Assembly (NCBI RefSeq): GCF_009834225.1
Contig: NZ_CP047176.1
Coordinates: 2,790,001-2,854,000, forward strand
DNA length: 64,000 nt
From: Rathayibacter sp. VKM Ac-2759
GTDB lineage: Bacteria; Actinomycetota; Actinomycetes; Actinomycetales; Microbacteriaceae
Direction of reading: 5' to 3'
In this document: in pieces, positions 45,910 to 58,772 of the stretch
Numbering within the stretch: position 1 is the first letter of the stretch
Layout of the letters: every line of letters starts with the position of its first letter
The notes under the pieces: model-generated
Told to the model about the DNA's origin: nothing
Databases searched by the model: none
The model's input: only the letters and a program-made list of their open reading frames with translations
Made by a program: the position numbers and the translations under genes

Positions 45910-46859
45910 GACGAGGCGGGGAACCCCTCGTGCCGGATCCCCCAGGCGACGCTCCACTCCTCGCCGGGCTCGAGCCAGCGGAGGCCCTGCCCGGAGTTGA
46001 GCGCATCGGCGGGAGCGGTCATCGGCTCGACGGCGATCGCGGTCTTGACGTCGTCGCCGTCGGGGAAGATGCGGGTGATGAAGACCTGGATGTAGTTGTG
46101 CGACGCGTCCGCCCACATCAGCACGCGGCGGCCGTCGGCGGCGCTGACGCCGTGGACGCTCTCGCCGTCGACGACGGTGACGTCGGCCCAGGCGTCGTCG
46201 AGCTCGAGGTCGCCGATGCGCCGGCCGCCGCGGAGATCCCAGTCGGTCCCGTCGACCGGGCTCTGGCCGGTGGGGTTGAGGCGCTCGTCGACGTCGATGT
46301 GCACCGCCGCGTCCACGGTGATCGTGAGCTCGTCGGTGGGGACGTCGCCGATCGCGAGGAAGGGGTGGGTCCCGATCGCGACCGGGGCCTCCTCCGCTCC
46401 GACGTTGACGACGCGGTGCACGACCTTCAGCCCGTCGGCCTGCAGCTCGTAGCGGACGGTCGTCTCGAGGTGGAACGGCCAGCCGCGCTGCGGGACGACC
46501 GGGGCGGCGAGCTCGACGAAGGACTCGCCCTGCTCGACGAGCCGGTACGAGGTGTGGGTGAGGAGCCCGTGGAGGGCGTTGTGGTACTTGGGCTCGGTGA
46601 TGTCGAGCTGGAGGGTGCGACCGCCGTGGTGCCACTTGCCGTCCTTGACGCGGTTGGGCCAGGGCATCAGGACGATGCCCGAGCCGAACGGCGGGACGAC
46701 GCTCTCGGGGTAGGCGGCGGTGATCTCGACTCCGTCGACGGAGAGGTGGCGCAGCCCTGCGGCCACCTCCGTGACGACGGCGTGCAGGGTGCGTCCCTCG
46801 GCGGTGAGGTCGAGTGCGAACTGGCGCCCGGTTGCGGGGGCGGGGGTGAAGTCGGCCAT
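45906..46859 (-). CDS. Aldose 1-epimerase family protein (317 aa)
   Basis: Mutarotase-type enzyme interconverting sugar anomers. Active-site residues are visible in KYHNALHGLLTH (His), VAIGTHPFLAI (His) and AIAVEPMTAPADA (catalytic Glu). The closest role is galactose mutarotation, in keeping with galT-galK nearby. The start ATG lies six bases after -10 TAGGAT, so probably leaderless. It is followed by the coupled DUF445 gene. Confidence 0.92.
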   Translation of the reverse strand: MADFTPAPATGRQFALDLTAEGRTLHAVVTEVAAGLRHLSVDGVEITAAYPESVVPPFGSGIVLMPWPNRVKDGKWHHGGRTLQLDITEPKYHNALHGLLTHTSYRLVEQGESFVELAAPVVPQRGWPFHLETTVRYELQADGLKVVHRVVNVGAEEAPVAIGTHPFLAIGDVPTDELTITVDAAVHIDVDERLNPTGQSPVDGTDWDLRGGRRIGDLELDDAWADVTVVDGESVHGVSAADGRRVLMWADASHNYIQVFITRIFPDGDDVKTAIAVEPMTAPADALNSGQGLRWLEPGEEWSVAWGIRHEGFPASS

Positions 46860-46868
46860 GGCTGAATC

Positions 46869-47708
46869 CTACGGACTGACGCCGCGACGCACGGCCGCCC
46901 CGGACCCTCCGCAGCGCGTGACGGCCAGGCCCGCCTCCTCGAGGCGCGCGACGACGTCGTCGGGTGCGGCCTCCCCCGTCAGCAGGCGGTCGAACTCGGC
47001 GGTCGCGGCCACCCGGCCGAGGTCGACGACTCCGAGCTTGCGCGAGTCGGCGACGACGACCCGCCGCGCGGCCGCGTGCAGCATGCGCCGCTTGAGCGTC
47101 GCCTCCGGGAGGTTGACGTTCGTGACGCCCGCCTCCGGATCGACGCCGGTGCAGCCGATGAAGACGACGTCGGCGCGGAGGCGCTCGAGCACCTCGGAGG
47201 CGAGCGGCTCGACGAGGGAGTGCTGCAGCGGGCGCAGCGTGCCGCCCGTGACGACGACGGTGAAGCGCGGGATCGCGGGCTCGAGGGCGAGGGCGGTGGA
47301 CAGCCCGTTGGTGATGACCGTCACATCGCGCAGGTCGTCGCGGGCGACGAGGGCGTGGGCGATGGCGAGCGGGGTGGTCCCCACATCGAGGATGACGCTC
47401 TCCCCCGACGAGACGGACGCGGCGGCCTCGCGCCCGATCGCGGCCTTCTCGTCCGAGGCGGCGGCCAGGCCCTCCTCGAGGGAGCGCTCGCCGACGCGTT
47501 CCGCCGCCGGGATGGCACCTCCGCGGACCCGCTGCACCGAGCCCTCGCCGGCGAGGACATCGAGGTCGGAGCGCACGGTCACGACGGACACGCCGAGACG
47601 CTCGGAGAGCTCGGCGACGGAGACGAAGCCCCGCTGCTGGGCGAGCACGAGCATGCGCAGCCGGCGCTCGAGCGCGGAGTGGCCCTCGGTCTCGCGGTCG
47701 GCTGCCAT
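46869..47708 (-). CDS. DeoR/GlpR-family repressor (279 aa)
   Basis: Sugar-phosphate-responsive transcription factor. The N-terminal helix-turn-helix is FVSVAELSERLGVSVVTVRS (about 28-47) with the family tail DLDVLAGEGSVQRVRGGAI. The C-terminal DeoR sensor domain contains SVILDVGTTPLAIAHAL and VVVTGGTLRPLQHSLVEPLA and the phospho-sugar site VVVADSRKLG. It is divergent from galT-galK, so it very likely controls them. A -10-like CACGAT lies six bases before the ATG. Confidence 0.92.
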   Translation of the reverse strand: MAADRETEGHSALERRLRMLVLAQQRGFVSVAELSERLGVSVVTVRSDLDVLAGEGSVQRVRGGAIPAAERVGERSLEEGLAAASDEKAAIGREAAASVSSGESVILDVGTTPLAIAHALVARDDLRDVTVITNGLSTALALEPAIPRFTVVVTGGTLRPLQHSLVEPLASEVLERLRADVVFIGCTGVDPEAGVTNVNLPEATLKRRMLHAAARRVVVADSRKLGVVDLGRVAATAEFDRLLTGEAAPDDVVARLEEAGLAVTRCGGSGAAVRRGVSP

Positions 47709-47795
47709 CCGCCCATCGTGGCCCGGGAGTGAGGACTTGTCAAAGAGAAAACCGTCTTTCCTTTCCGAAGATCGGGCGATACTCTCTTGCCTGCC

Positions 47796-50173
<2,378 letters not shown>

Positions 50174-50292
50174 GCGGCGCGACCCCTCGGGCGATCCGCG
50201 AGGGCGCTCCCTCACGAGCAACCCGGGGGGCGCACCGAGACCCCGCCTCCGCCGGGCGGAGGAGTGTCGAGACCTCGTGTGCTGATCCCGGC

Positions 50293-50334
50293 GGATCTCG
50301 ATACGTCCGCTGCGCGGCTACTCGATCAGCGAGG
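50293..50334. repeat. Dispersed hairpin repeat, copy C
   Basis: Starts GGATCTCGATACGTCCGC and ends CTCGATCAGCGAGG. Inner arms CCGC/GCGG are complementary. It follows galK and is related to copies at 17015-17054 and 43163-43203. Confidence 0.78.
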
Positions 50335-50361
50335 AACCCTGACCCTCCTGTGTGAGCGGCG

Positions 50362-50850
50362 TCACGCGGAGGCCGGCGGCACGACCGCGTGCGGCGTGCC
50401 TCCGGTGACGGCGACGAGCTCGGCGAACGTCGTCGGGTAGACGGTGTGGGCGTGCCCCGCCGCCGCCCAGACCGCGCCGTAGCGTGCGAGCTCGTCGTCG
50501 ACCACCGTGCGGAGCGGCCTCGGATGGCCGACCGGCGCGACGCCTCCGATGGTCTGTCCGGTCGCCGCCTTGACGACGGAGGCGGACGCCCGCGTGATCG
50601 CGCCGCCGAGCGTCTCCCCGAGCCACTCCGTGTCGACGCGGTGGCCGCCGCTCGTGAGAACGAGCAGCGGCTCACCGTCGAGCAGGAACACCAGCGAGTT
50701 CGCGATCTGACCGACCTCGATGCCGAGCGCCGCCGCGGCGAGCGCCGCCGTCGACGCCGCCTCGTCGAGCCAGCGGACCGGTGGACGGACGTCGTGCTCC
50801 GCCAGATCGGCGAGGACGCGGTCGACAGCGGGGTGGCTTCGTTCGCTCAT
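50362..50850 (-). CDS. YbaK/EbsC-type aminoacyl-tRNA deacylase (162 aa)
   Basis: Trans-editing protein that hydrolyses mischarged tRNA, usually Cys- or Ala-tRNA-Pro. Family features are VGQIANSLVFLLDGEPLLVL, GGHRVDTEWLGETLG and TIGGVAPVGHPRPLRTVVDD (GGxxPxGH motif). The length is exact for the domain. The ATG lies seven bases after -10 TAGCCT, probably leaderless. The exact substrate is unknown. Confidence 0.93.
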   Translation of the reverse strand: MSERSHPAVDRVLADLAEHDVRPPVRWLDEAASTAALAAAALGIEVGQIANSLVFLLDGEPLLVLTSGGHRVDTEWLGETLGGAITRASASVVKAATGQTIGGVAPVGHPRPLRTVVDDELARYGAVWAAAGHAHTVYPTTFAELVAVTGGTPHAVVPPASA

Positions 50851-50872
50851 GTCGCCGAGGCTAGCGCCAGGG

Positions 50873-51919
50873 TCAGTCCTTGAGCGTCGCGATGTCGATG
50901 ACGAAGCGGTAGCGGACGTCGGAGGTGAGCACGCGATCGTAGGCCTCGTTGATCTGCGACGCCGAGACGACCTCGACCTCGCTCGCGATGCCCTTCTCGG
51001 CGCAGAAGTCGAGCATCTCCTGGGTCTCGCGGATGCCTCCGATGCCCGAGCCCGCGAAGGAGCGGCGGGCGCCGAACAGCGTGAAGACGTGCAGCGGCAG
51101 AGCCTCGGCGGGGGCGCCGACGTTGACCATGGTGCCGTTGCGACGCAGCAGTCCGAGGTAGGCGTCGAGGTCGAGCACCGCGCTCACCGTGTTGATGATG
51201 AGGTCGAAGGTGTTCGCGAGCGTCGTGAACGTCTCCTCGTCCTTCGTCGCGTAGTAGTGGTCGGCTCCGAGACGCAGGCCGTCCTCCTTCTTGCTCAGCG
51301 ACTGCGAGAGCACCGTGACCTCGGCGCCCATCGCGTGCGCGAACTTGACGGCCATGTGGCCGAGCCCGCCGAGCCCGACGACGGCGACGCGCTTGCCGGG
51401 GCCCGCCTCCCAGTGCGACAGCGGCGAGTAGGTGGTGATGCCGGCGCACAGCAGCGGCGCGGCGGCCTCGTAGGGGATCGACTCCGGGACGCGGAGGACG
51501 AAGTCCTCGACGACCACGATGTGGGTCGAGTAGCCGCCCTGGGTGATGGTGCCGTCGCGGTCGACCGATGCGTAGGTGCCGGTGTTGCCCTTCAGGCAGT
51601 ACTGCTCCTCGCCGGCGAGGCAGTTCTCGCACTCGCGGCAGGAGTTCACCATGCAGCCGACGCCGACGCGGTCGCCGACGGAGTGCTGGGTGACCTCGGA
51701 CCCGACCTCGGCGACGACGCCGACGATCTCGTGGCCGACGGTCAGCGGGTACGTCACGGGACCCCACTCGCCGCGCACGGTGTGGATGTCGGAGTGGCAG
51801 ATGCCGGAGTAGGCGATCTCGATCAGCACGTCGTGCGGGCCGACGTCGCGGCGCTCGATGGTGGTGGGGATCAGCGGCTCGGTGGCGGAGGGGGCGGCGT
51901 AGGCGTTGACGGTGAGCAT
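50873..51919 (-). CDS. Zinc-dependent NAD(P) alcohol dehydrogenase (348 aa)
   Basis: Medium-chain dehydrogenase of the cinnamyl-alcohol dehydrogenase/YahK-like group. The catalytic zinc site includes [17 protein letters not shown] and VGHEIVG. The structural zinc is bound by four cysteines in [20 protein letters not shown]. The coenzyme loop is [15 protein letters not shown]. The start [10 protein letters not shown] at 51919 follows GAGGAGAACAC. A longer in-frame reading upstream is antisense to pxpA. The natural substrate is unknown. Confidence 0.94.
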   Translation of the reverse strand: MLTVNAYAAPSATEPLIPTTIERRDVGPHDVLIEIAYSGICHSDIHTVRGEWGPVTYPLTVGHEIVGVVAEVGSEVTQHSVGDRVGVGCMVNSCRECENCLAGEEQYCLKGNTGTYASVDRDGTITQGGYSTHIVVVEDFVLRVPESIPYEAAAPLLCAGITTYSPLSHWEAGPGKRVAVVGLGGLGHMAVKFAHAMGAEVTVLSQSLSKKEDGLRLGADHYYATKDEETFTTLANTFDLIINTVSAVLDLDAYLGLLRRNGTMVNVGAPAEALPLHVFTLFGARRSFAGSGIGGIRETQEMLDFCAEKGIASEVEVVSASQINEAYDRVLTSDVRYRFVIDIATLKD

Positions 51920-52037
51920 GTGTTCTCCTCGTGGGGCGGGCGCACGCGAACGACGGGGTCGTGCGGGGGGGGTGGGGACGCGAGTGCGCATCACCAGGCT
52001 ATCGATCGGGTCTGGGCGCTCCCCGTAGGCTCGGAGG

Positions 52038-52802
52038 ATGCGGAGTGCGATCGACCTCAACGCCGATCTGGGCGAGGGCTTCGGCGTCTGGGAGCTCGGT
52101 GACGACGAGGCGATCCTGGGCGTGGTCTCGAGCGCCAGCATCGCCTGCGGATTCCACGCCGGCGACCCGTCGATCATGCTCGCGCGCTGCCGCTCGGCGG
52201 GTGAGCGCGGCGTCTCGATCGGTGCCCACGTGTCGTACCGCGACCTCGCCGGCTTCGGCCGCCGCGAGATCCCTGTGGGCCGCGACGAGCTGTACGCCGA
52301 CACGGTGTACCAGATCGGCGCGCTGCAGGCGGCTGCGCGTGCGGCCGGCACGCGGGTGCGGTACGTCAAGCCGCACGGCGCCCTCTACAACCGCATCGTC
52401 CACGACGAGCTCCAGGCGGAGGCGGTGGCCGCCGCGGTCCGCGACACCGCGCCCGAGCTCCCCCTGCTCGGGCTCGCGTCCTCCGCCGTCGAGCGAGCGG
52501 CCGCCTCGGCCGGGCTGCGCTTCCTCCGGGAGGCGTTCGTCGACCGCGGCTACCGGGCCGACGGATCGCTCGTGCCTCGCGGCGAGGCGGGAGCGGTCCT
52601 CTCGGATCCGGCGCTCGTCGCCTCCCGAGCCGTCCGCATGGTCGTGGAGGGCGTCGTCGCCGTGGGCACGGGCGAGCTCGTCGCCGTCGACGTCGACTCC
52701 CTCTGCGTGCACGGCGACTCTCCGGGCGCTCTCGCGATGGCGGAGGCGGTGCGCGCGGCCCTCGCGGACGCGGGCGTCGACCTCGCCCCCGCCGTGCCGT
52801 GA
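52038..52802 (+). CDS. pxpA: 5-oxoprolinase subunit A, LamB/YcsF family (254 aa)
   Basis: Subunit of the ATP-dependent 5-oxoprolinase that opens pyroglutamate to glutamate. The start [20 protein letters not shown], then [31 protein letters not shown] and [10 protein letters not shown] are family signatures. The ATG is six bases after -10 TAGGCT (52026-52031). It is the first gene of a coupled pxpABC operon (GTGA overlap). Confidence 0.95.
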   Translation: MRSAIDLNADLGEGFGVWELGDDEAILGVVSSASIACGFHAGDPSIMLARCRSAGERGVSIGAHVSYRDLAGFGRREIPVGRDELYADTVYQIGALQAAARAAGTRVRYVKPHGALYNRIVHDELQAEAVAAAVRDTAPELPLLGLASSAVERAAASAGLRFLREAFVDRGYRADGSLVPRGEAGAVLSDPALVASRAVRMVVEGVVAVGTGELVAVDVDSLCVHGDSPGALAMAEAVRAALADAGVDLAPAVP

Positions 52803-53428
52803 TCGTCGCGCGGCTCCTCCCCTCCGGCGACCGGGCCGTGCTCGTCGAGGTCGCGGATCTCGACGACGCTCTCGCGCTGGCCGCAGCCCTCGACCGCGAC
52901 CGGCCCGCCGGCGTCGTCGACCTGATTCCGGCCGCCCGGACCGTGCTGGTGGTGATCGATCCGGAGCTCCTGGCCGTCTCGACGGCCGCGCACTGGATCC
53001 GGGACACCGCCGCCACGGCCACGGCCCGTGATGCGGACGTCTCGAAGGGGCGGCACGAGATCCCGGTCCGCTACGACGGCGCGGACCTCGGTGCGGTCGC
53101 CGAGGCGCTCGGCTGGAGCGTCGACGAGCTCGTCCGGCGGCACACTGCGACGCCGTGGCGCGCGGCCTTCGGAGGCTTCGCTCCCGGCTTCGCCTACCTC
53201 GCCGCCCTCGCTCCCTGGCCCGAGATCCCCCGGCGGTCCGAGCCGCGCACGAGCGTCCCCGCGGGCTCCGTCGCGCTCGCGGGCGCCTGGTCGGGCGTCT
53301 ACCCGCGCTCCTCCCCCGGCGGCTGGCAGCTGATCGGCTCGACGGAGGCGGTGCTCTGGGATGTCCGCAGGACGCCGCCCGCGCTCCTCGTCCCGGGCGA
53401 CGAGATCCGGTTCCGGGCCGTGCCGTGA
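52799..53428 (+). CDS. pxpB: 5-oxoprolinase subunit B (209 aa)
   Basis: KipI/allophanate hydrolase subunit 1 domain. RLLPSGDRAVLVEVADLDDA, RHTATPWRAAFGGFAPGFAY and VALAGAWSGVYPRSSPGGWQ are typical. GTG at 52799 overlaps the pxpA stop by four bases, and its own TGA overlaps the pxpC GTG by four bases. It works as a complex with PxpC. Confidence 0.94.
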   Translation: MIVARLLPSGDRAVLVEVADLDDALALAAALDRDRPAGVVDLIPAARTVLVVIDPELLAVSTAAHWIRDTAATATARDADVSKGRHEIPVRYDGADLGAVAEALGWSVDELVRRHTATPWRAAFGGFAPGFAYLAALAPWPEIPRRSEPRTSVPAGSVALAGAWSGVYPRSSPGGWQLIGSTEAVLWDVRRTPPALLVPGDEIRFRAVP

Positions 53429-54288
53429 GCGTCCGCGTGCTGGATCCGGGGCCGCTCGCACTGGTCGAGGACGGCGGCCGTCCGGGCTACGCCGCGCTCG
53501 GAGCCGGTCGTTCCGGAGCGATGGACCGCGGGGCGCTGCGGACCGCGAACCGGCTGCTCGGCAATGCCGGGGACGCCGCGGTGCTCGAGCTGCTCGGCGC
53601 GGGCTTCACGGCGCTCTTCGAGGCGGCCGCGTGGATCAGCCTCGGGGGCGCGGCGGGGCTCGCGACGCTCGACGGACGGGAGATCGACCGCGTCCTCCCG
53701 ACGCTCGCGCCCGCCGGCTCGGTGCTGCGGCTCGGACCGCTGCGCGCGGGTCTCCGGCGCACTCTCGGAGTGCGGGGCGGATTCGCAGTGCCTGCGGTGC
53801 TCGGCTCCCGCTCGAGGGACACCCTCTCGGCACTCGGGCCGGAGCCGCTCCGCGCCGGGGACGAGCTGCCGATCGGATCCGCTCCCGGCCCGGTGCGGCC
53901 GGTCGACTGGTGGCCGTTCGACGGTCCGGGTCCCTGGGCGACGCTCGAGGTGCATCCGGGACCGCGGCTCGAGCGCCTGCCTGCCGGCACCTGGCAGCGC
54001 CTGCTCGCGGGCCCGTGGACGGTGAGCGGCGAGGCCGACCGGGTCGGGATCCGCCTCCGGGGCGGACCGCTGCCCACGGGCGACGCGGGTGAGCTGCCCA
54101 GCGAGGGACTCGTGCACGGTTCGGTGCAGCTGCCGCCGTCGGGCCTGCCCGTGGTGTTCGGACCGGACCACCCGGTGACGGGCGGCTACCCCGTCATCGC
54201 CGTGGTCGACTCCGCCTCGCTGGATCTGCTGGCGCAGCTCGTGCCCGGCAGCTCGGTGCTGCTGCACGCCGCACGGCGCCGAGGGTGA
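53425..54288 (+). CDS. pxpC: 5-oxoprolinase subunit C (287 aa)
   Basis: KipA/biotin-dependent carboxyltransferase-like subunit. PLALVEDGGRPGYAALGAGR with SGAMDRGALRTANRLLGN, ALRRTLGVRGGFAVPAVLGS-like core and GLPVVFGPDHPVTGGYPVIA are family phrases. It begins with GTG at 53425, coupled to pxpB, and completes the three-gene operon. Confidence 0.94.
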   Translation: MSVRVLDPGPLALVEDGGRPGYAALGAGRSGAMDRGALRTANRLLGNAGDAAVLELLGAGFTALFEAAAWISLGGAAGLATLDGREIDRVLPTLAPAGSVLRLGPLRAGLRRTLGVRGGFAVPAVLGSRSRDTLSALGPEPLRAGDELPIGSAPGPVRPVDWWPFDGPGPWATLEVHPGPRLERLPAGTWQRLLAGPWTVSGEADRVGIRLRGGPLPTGDAGELPSEGLVHGSVQLPPSGLPVVFGPDHPVTGGYPVIAVVDSASLDLLAQLVPGSSVLLHAARRRG

Positions 54289-54332
54289 CGCGCGATCTGC
54301 AGGTGACGGCGCTCGCGGACCGCACGCTCCGG

Positions 54333-55214
54333 CTAGCGCAGAGCCCGCTCCGCCGCCGACACCACGTTGTGGATGAGCATCGCGCGGGTCATCGGGCCGA
54401 CGCCGCCCGGCACCGGCGACAGCCAGCCCGCGACCTCGGCGACTCCCGGAGCGACGTCGCCCGTGAGCTTCGCCTTGCCCGTCTCGGGGTTCTCGACGCG
54501 CGTGATCCCCACGTCGAGGACGGCGGCGCCGGGCTTCACCCAGTCGGCCGCGATCAGGCCGGGCACGCCGACGGCCGCCACCACGATGTCGGCGCGGCGC
54601 ACCTCGGCGGCGAGATCGGTCGTGCGGGAGTGGGTCAGCGTCACGGTCGCATCCAGGCCCTTGCGCGTCAGGAGGAGTCCGAGCGGGCGCCCGACCGTGA
54701 GACCCCGGCCGACGACCACGACGTGCCGGCCCTGCAGGGGGATGTCGTGGCGCCGGAGCATCTCGACGATGCCGTTCGGCGTGCACGGCAGGGGGCTGTC
54801 GAGCTCGCCCTCGACGCCGAGCACGAGGCGCCCGAGGTTGGTGGGGTGCAGGCCGTCGGCGTCCTTGCCGGGATCCATCAGCTCGAGCATCGCGTTCTCG
54901 TCGATGCCCTTCGGCAGCGGCAGCTGGATGATGTAGCCGGTCACCGCCTCCGACTCGTTGAGATCGCGGATGGCCGCCCGGATGTCGTCGGCCGACGCCG
55001 TCGCCGGCAGGTCGACGCGGATCGACTCGATGCCGACCTCGGCGCAGTCGCGGTGCTTGCCGGCGACGTAGGAGCGGGAGGCGGGGTCGTCGCCGACCAG
55101 CAGCGTGCCGAGGCCGGGAACGACGCCCTTCTCGCGCAGGGCGCTGACGCGCTCGGTGATCTCGGCCTTGACCGCGGCCGCCGTCGCGACTCCGTCGAGT
55201 ACCTGTGCCGTCAT
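54333..55214 (-). CDS. folD: Methylenetetrahydrofolate dehydrogenase/cyclohydrolase FolD (293 aa)
   Basis: Bifunctional folate enzyme interconverting 5,10-methylene- and 10-formyl-THF. Conserved: [20 protein letters not shown] (catalytic Lys in YVAGKHR), [32 protein letters not shown] and [19 protein letters not shown]. It lies 113 bases after glyA on the same strand and has GAGGAG before its ATG. With glyA and the ZTP switch upstream it forms a one-carbon operon. Confidence 0.97.
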   Translation of the reverse strand: MTAQVLDGVATAAAVKAEITERVSALREKGVVPGLGTLLVGDDPASRSYVAGKHRDCAEVGIESIRVDLPATASADDIRAAIRDLNESEAVTGYIIQLPLPKGIDENAMLELMDPGKDADGLHPTNLGRLVLGVEGELDSPLPCTPNGIVEMLRRHDIPLQGRHVVVVGRGLTVGRPLGLLLTRKGLDATVTLTHSRTTDLAAEVRRADIVVAAVGVPGLIAADWVKPGAAVLDVGITRVENPETGKAKLTGDVAPGVAEVAGWLSPVPGGVGPMTRAMLIHNVVSAAERALR

Positions 55215-55327
55215 CGTGGAACTCCTCGTTGGGTGTCGCTGAGAATCGGTGTCGCGGGGCGCGGGTCGCGCCGGTTCCGGGCGCCCGGGAGCACCGGGAA
55301 CAGGTCCCGGTGCTCCCGTCGCCGGGT

Positions 55328-56620
55328 CTAGAGGCCCGGGTAGAGGGGGAAGTCGTCCGTGAGCCTGCCGACGCGGGCGCGCAGCGACGCGAGGTCGGCC
55401 GAGGGCTTCAGCGCCTCGGCGATCACGTCGGCCACCTCGGCGAACTCGGTGTCGCCGAAGCCGCGGGTCGCGAGTGCGGGCGTACCGATGCGCAGGCCCG
55501 AGGTGACCATCGGCGGGCGGGGATCGAACGGCACCGCATTGCGGTTCACCGTGATCCCGACCTCGTGGAGGCGGTCCTCGGCCTGCTGGCCGTCGAGCGG
55601 CGAGTTGCGGAGGTCGGCGAGCACGAGGTGCACGTCGGTGCCGCCGGTGAGCACGTCGATGCCCTCGGCCTTGGTGTCGGCGGCGACGAGGCGCTCGGCG
55701 AGGATCTGGGCCCCGCGGATGGTGCGCTCCTGACGGTCGGCGAACTCGGCCTCGCCCGCCAGCTTGAAGGCGGTGGCCTTCGCGGCGATGACGTGCATCA
55801 GCGGTCCGCCCTGCTGGCCGGGGAAGACGGCGGAGTTGAGCTTCTTGGCGTACTCCTGCTTGGCGAGGATGAGACCGGAGCGCGGACCCGCGAGCGTCTT
55901 GTGGACCGTCGAGGTGACCACGTCGGCGTGCGGCACGGGCGACGGGTGCAGACCCGCGGCGACGAGGCCGGCGAAGTGCGCCATGTCGACCCAGAGCTTC
56001 GCGCCGACCTCGTCGGCGATCGCGCGGAAGGCCTCGAAGTCGAGGTGGCGCGGGTAGGCCGACCAGCCGGCGATGAGCACCTGCGGGCGCACCTCGAGGG
56101 CCTTCTCGCGGACGACGTCCATGTCGATGCGGAACGTCTGCGGGTCGACTCCGTACGCCGTGGCGTTGTAGAGCTTGCCCGAGAAGTTCAGCTTCATGCC
56201 GTGGGTCAGGTGGCCGCCGTGCGCGAGCTCGAGTCCGAGGATCGTGTCGCCGGGCTGGATCAGCGCGGCGAGCGCCGCCGCGTTCGCGGTCGCTCCCGAG
56301 TGGGGCTGGACGTTGGCGAACTCGGCACCGAAGAGCGCCTTGGCGCGGTCGATCGCGAGCTGCTCGGCGACGTCGACGAACTCGCAGCCGCCGTAGTAGC
56401 GGCGACCCGGGTAGCCCTCGGCGTACTTGTTGGTGAGGACCGAGCCCTGCGACTCGAGGATCGCGCGCGGCACGAAGTTCTCGCTCGCGATCATCTCGAG
56501 GTAGCCGCGCTGGCGGTCGAGCTCCTGCTGGAGGACGGCGGCGATCTCGGGATCGACGACCGAGACGGGCTGGTCGAACGTGGCGGCGAGGCTGGTGCTC
56601 GCGGCGGAGGAAGAGGACAC
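55328..56620 (-). CDS. glyA: Serine hydroxymethyltransferase (430 aa)
   Basis: PLP enzyme that makes glycine and 5,10-methylene-THF from serine. Hallmarks: [50 protein letters not shown] and [16 protein letters not shown] with the PLP lysine. GTG at 56620 follows AAGGAG by five bases; the N-terminus is a short Ser/Ala stretch. The leader carries a ZTP riboswitch. It is followed by folD. Confidence 0.97.
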   Translation of the reverse strand: MSSSSAASTSLAATFDQPVSVVDPEIAAVLQQELDRQRGYLEMIASENFVPRAILESQGSVLTNKYAEGYPGRRYYGGCEFVDVAEQLAIDRAKALFGAEFANVQPHSGATANAAALAALIQPGDTILGLELAHGGHLTHGMKLNFSGKLYNATAYGVDPQTFRIDMDVVREKALEVRPQVLIAGWSAYPRHLDFEAFRAIADEVGAKLWVDMAHFAGLVAAGLHPSPVPHADVVTSTVHKTLAGPRSGLILAKQEYAKKLNSAVFPGQQGGPLMHVIAAKATAFKLAGEAEFADRQERTIRGAQILAERLVAADTKAEGIDVLTGGTDVHLVLADLRNSPLDGQQAEDRLHEVGITVNRNAVPFDPRPPMVTSGLRIGTPALATRGFGDTEFAEVADVIAEALKPSADLASLRARVGRLTDDFPLYPGL

Positions 56621-56714
56621 GGACGCTCCTTGACGGCGAAACGGATGGTGCCCGTGCCGTCGCAGCGAGGCGACGAGGCTCGTTCGGGCGACCGGGACTA
56701 CGGTATCCGTTCCG

Positions 56715-56818
56715 GCCCAGGCGTGCGGCAGGAAAAGTGTCCGGCGAGAGTGCACCGGAGGAGGTGTCGCTCCCTGATGGTCACCCATCCGAACGCCAGT
56801 CGCGACGCGGCCAGTGTA
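56715..56818 (-). ncRNA. ZTP (pfl) riboswitch in glyA leader
   Basis: On the minus strand, in order: a -10 TACACT (56818-56813), then GCGTCGCGACTGGCG, the hairpin GGATGGGTGACCATC-like element, AGGGAGCGACACC, a variable region, and GCACGCCTGGGC ending near 56715. These are the conserved blocks of the pfl motif, which senses the purine intermediates ZTP/ZMP as an alarm for 10-formyl-THF shortage. glyA and folD are well-known target genes. The aptamer begins almost at the predicted transcription start. Confidence 0.85.
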
Positions 56819-56902
56819 GCAAGTGCCGGGCGCTGAACCTCCCTCACCTCTGTGCGAGGATCTCTCGAGTCGTCCTCCGTTTCGGACGAGGGAGGGACCA
56901 TC

Positions 56903-58741
56903 GTGGGACGCAGGGCGGGCTCTCGCGGCGCCGTCGACCCGCTCGGCGACGCCGAGCTGATCGAGCTGGTCCGCCGCGGCGAGGCGACGGCGACGGCCGA
57001 GCTGTGGCGGCGGCACGCGGCGGCGGCGCGCACCGTCGCGCGAGCGTGGTCGAGCTCGCTCGATCCCGACGATCTCGTCTCGGAGGCCTTCCTCCGGGTG
57101 CTCTCGACGATCGAGCGGGGCGGCGGCCCGGAGGGCGCGTTCCGGCCCTACCTCTTCACCGCGGTCCGCAACGTCGCCGCCTCCTGGGGGCGACGACAGG
57201 ATCGGGAGCGCCCGCTCGCCGCGGAGGAGGACGTCGTCGCGCCGGGACCGGGGCCGGAGGAGACCGTGCTCGCCGCGCTGGATCGCGATCTCGGGGTCCG
57301 CGCCTTCCGGGCACTGCCCGCGCGCTGGCAGGAGGTGCTCTGGTACACGGAGGTGGAGGGGCTCTCCCCCGCAGAGGCCGCGCCCCTCCTCGGCCTCCGG
57401 CCCAACTCGGTCGCGGCCCTCAGCCACCGCGCCCGCGAGGGCCTCCGCGGGGCCTGGATCCAGGAGCACGTCACCGACGTCTCGGCCGAGGGCGAGTGCC
57501 GGTGGGTCCTCGAGCGCGCCGGATCGCACGTCCGCGGTCGCCTGCCGGCACGCGATCGGCTCCGGGTGCGCTCGCACCTCGGGGAGTGCGTCGGCTGCCG
57601 GGTGGCGCTCCGCGATGCGGAGCAGTCCGGCGCACGCCTGGCGACGGTGCTGCTCCCGCTCGTCGCCGGCGTCGGAGGCTCTGCCGCCTACGCCGCCGGA
57701 GGCGCGGTTCCCGGGGTGTCGGGCGGTGGCGGGGCGGCAGTGGGAGGCTCTGCGGCGAGCGCCGGGTCCGTGGCCGGAGGCGCCTCCGCCGCGACGGTCG
57801 CCGTCGTCGCGGCCGGGCTGGTGCTCGTGGCGGGAGTCGCGGTGGCGGCGCTGCTGCCGATCGCCGGTCCTGAGACGACCCGGGTGCCGGACGCGTCGGA
57901 GAGCGCACCGGAGTCGACGCCCACCGAGGAGGAGACGCTCGCGCCCGTGGCGACGGTGGAGCTCACGCCGTCGCCGGCACCCGACCCGTCTGCGACCGCG
58001 CCGTCGACGGAGCCTTCCCCGACGTCCGGTCCCGACGCGTCGGCCGTGCCTGCACCGGTGCTCGCACCCCCGTCGCGCGAACCGCTCCAAGCGACCCCCG
58101 TGCCGACCACGACTCCCCCGGCGGCACCGGCTCCCCCTCCGGATCCCACGCCCGGTCCGACACCCACGGCCACCCCCGGTCCGACTCCCACGCCCACTCC
58201 CCCGGTGACGCCGACCGCCACCCCCACCCCGCCGGTCCCGGCCACGTCGACCCTCGAGACCGACCCGGACGAGCGCCTGCTCCCGGGCGCGACCGGCACC
58301 GCGGCTCCCGGTGCGGCGGTATCGGTGGAGGACGCGCGGTCGGGACTCGTCTACGCGAGCACTGTCGCCGGGACCGACGGCACCTGGTCGCTCGAGAGCC
58401 TCGACCTGCCGGTCGGCGACACGGCGGTGACCGTGCGCACCACCGCGCCCGACGGCACCGAGACGCTCAGCGCCTCCGAGACCGTGCGGCTGAGGGCGCC
58501 CAGCGTGCTCGCCCCGTCGACGGCGAGCGCCTCCTCCGGAGTCCCCGTGCTCGTGCTCTCGGACCCGGGGGCGGTCCAGCTCCTCGTCGACGGGGAGGTC
58601 GCCCTCGAGCGGACGGTCTCGAGCGCGGGCTTCGTGGCGACGCTCGATCTCGCGGCCGGAGAGCACGAGATCGGCGTGCGCTACGCCTCCGCGGACGGCC
58701 GTGTCGGGGCGGTCGCGTCGACCGCCGTCGACGTGCGCTGA
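56903..58741 (+). CDS. Membrane-anchored ECF sigma factor fused to zinc-finger anti-sigma-like module (612 aa)
   Basis: Single chain with a sigma factor inside the cell and a long outer part. Sigma region 2 is about 20-95 ([35 protein letters not shown]) and region 4 about 135-185 ([20 protein letters not shown]). Then a zinc-finger H-x3-C-x2-C (His225, Cys229, Cys232 in [14 protein letters not shown]) as in anti-sigma ZAS domains, a Gly/Ala-rich stretch, one transmembrane helix (about 297-320), a 110-residue Pro/Thr linker and a beta-rich outer domain. GTG at 56903 follows GGAGGGACC; an ATG at 56852 is the alternative. It resembles the C-terminally extended ECF groups. Confidence 0.88.
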   Translation: MGRRAGSRGAVDPLGDAELIELVRRGEATATAELWRRHAAAARTVARAWSSSLDPDDLVSEAFLRVLSTIERGGGPEGAFRPYLFTAVRNVAASWGRRQDRERPLAAEEDVVAPGPGPEETVLAALDRDLGVRAFRALPARWQEVLWYTEVEGLSPAEAAPLLGLRPNSVAALSHRAREGLRGAWIQEHVTDVSAEGECRWVLERAGSHVRGRLPARDRLRVRSHLGECVGCRVALRDAEQSGARLATVLLPLVAGVGGSAAYAAGGAVPGVSGGGGAAVGGSAASAGSVAGGASAATVAVVAAGLVLVAGVAVAALLPIAGPETTRVPDASESAPESTPTEEETLAPVATVELTPSPAPDPSATAPSTEPSPTSGPDASAVPAPVLAPPSREPLQATPVPTTTPPAAPAPPPDPTPGPTPTATPGPTPTPTPPVTPTATPTPPVPATSTLETDPDERLLPGATGTAAPGAAVSVEDARSGLVYASTVAGTDGTWSLESLDLPVGDTAVTVRTTAPDGTETLSASETVRLRAPSVLAPSTASASSGVPVLVLSDPGAVQLLVDGEVALERTVSSAGFVATLDLAAGEHEIGVRYASADGRVGAVASTAVDVR

Positions 58742-58772
58742 GGGCCTCGTCGGCGGCCGATATCCTGAGCGG

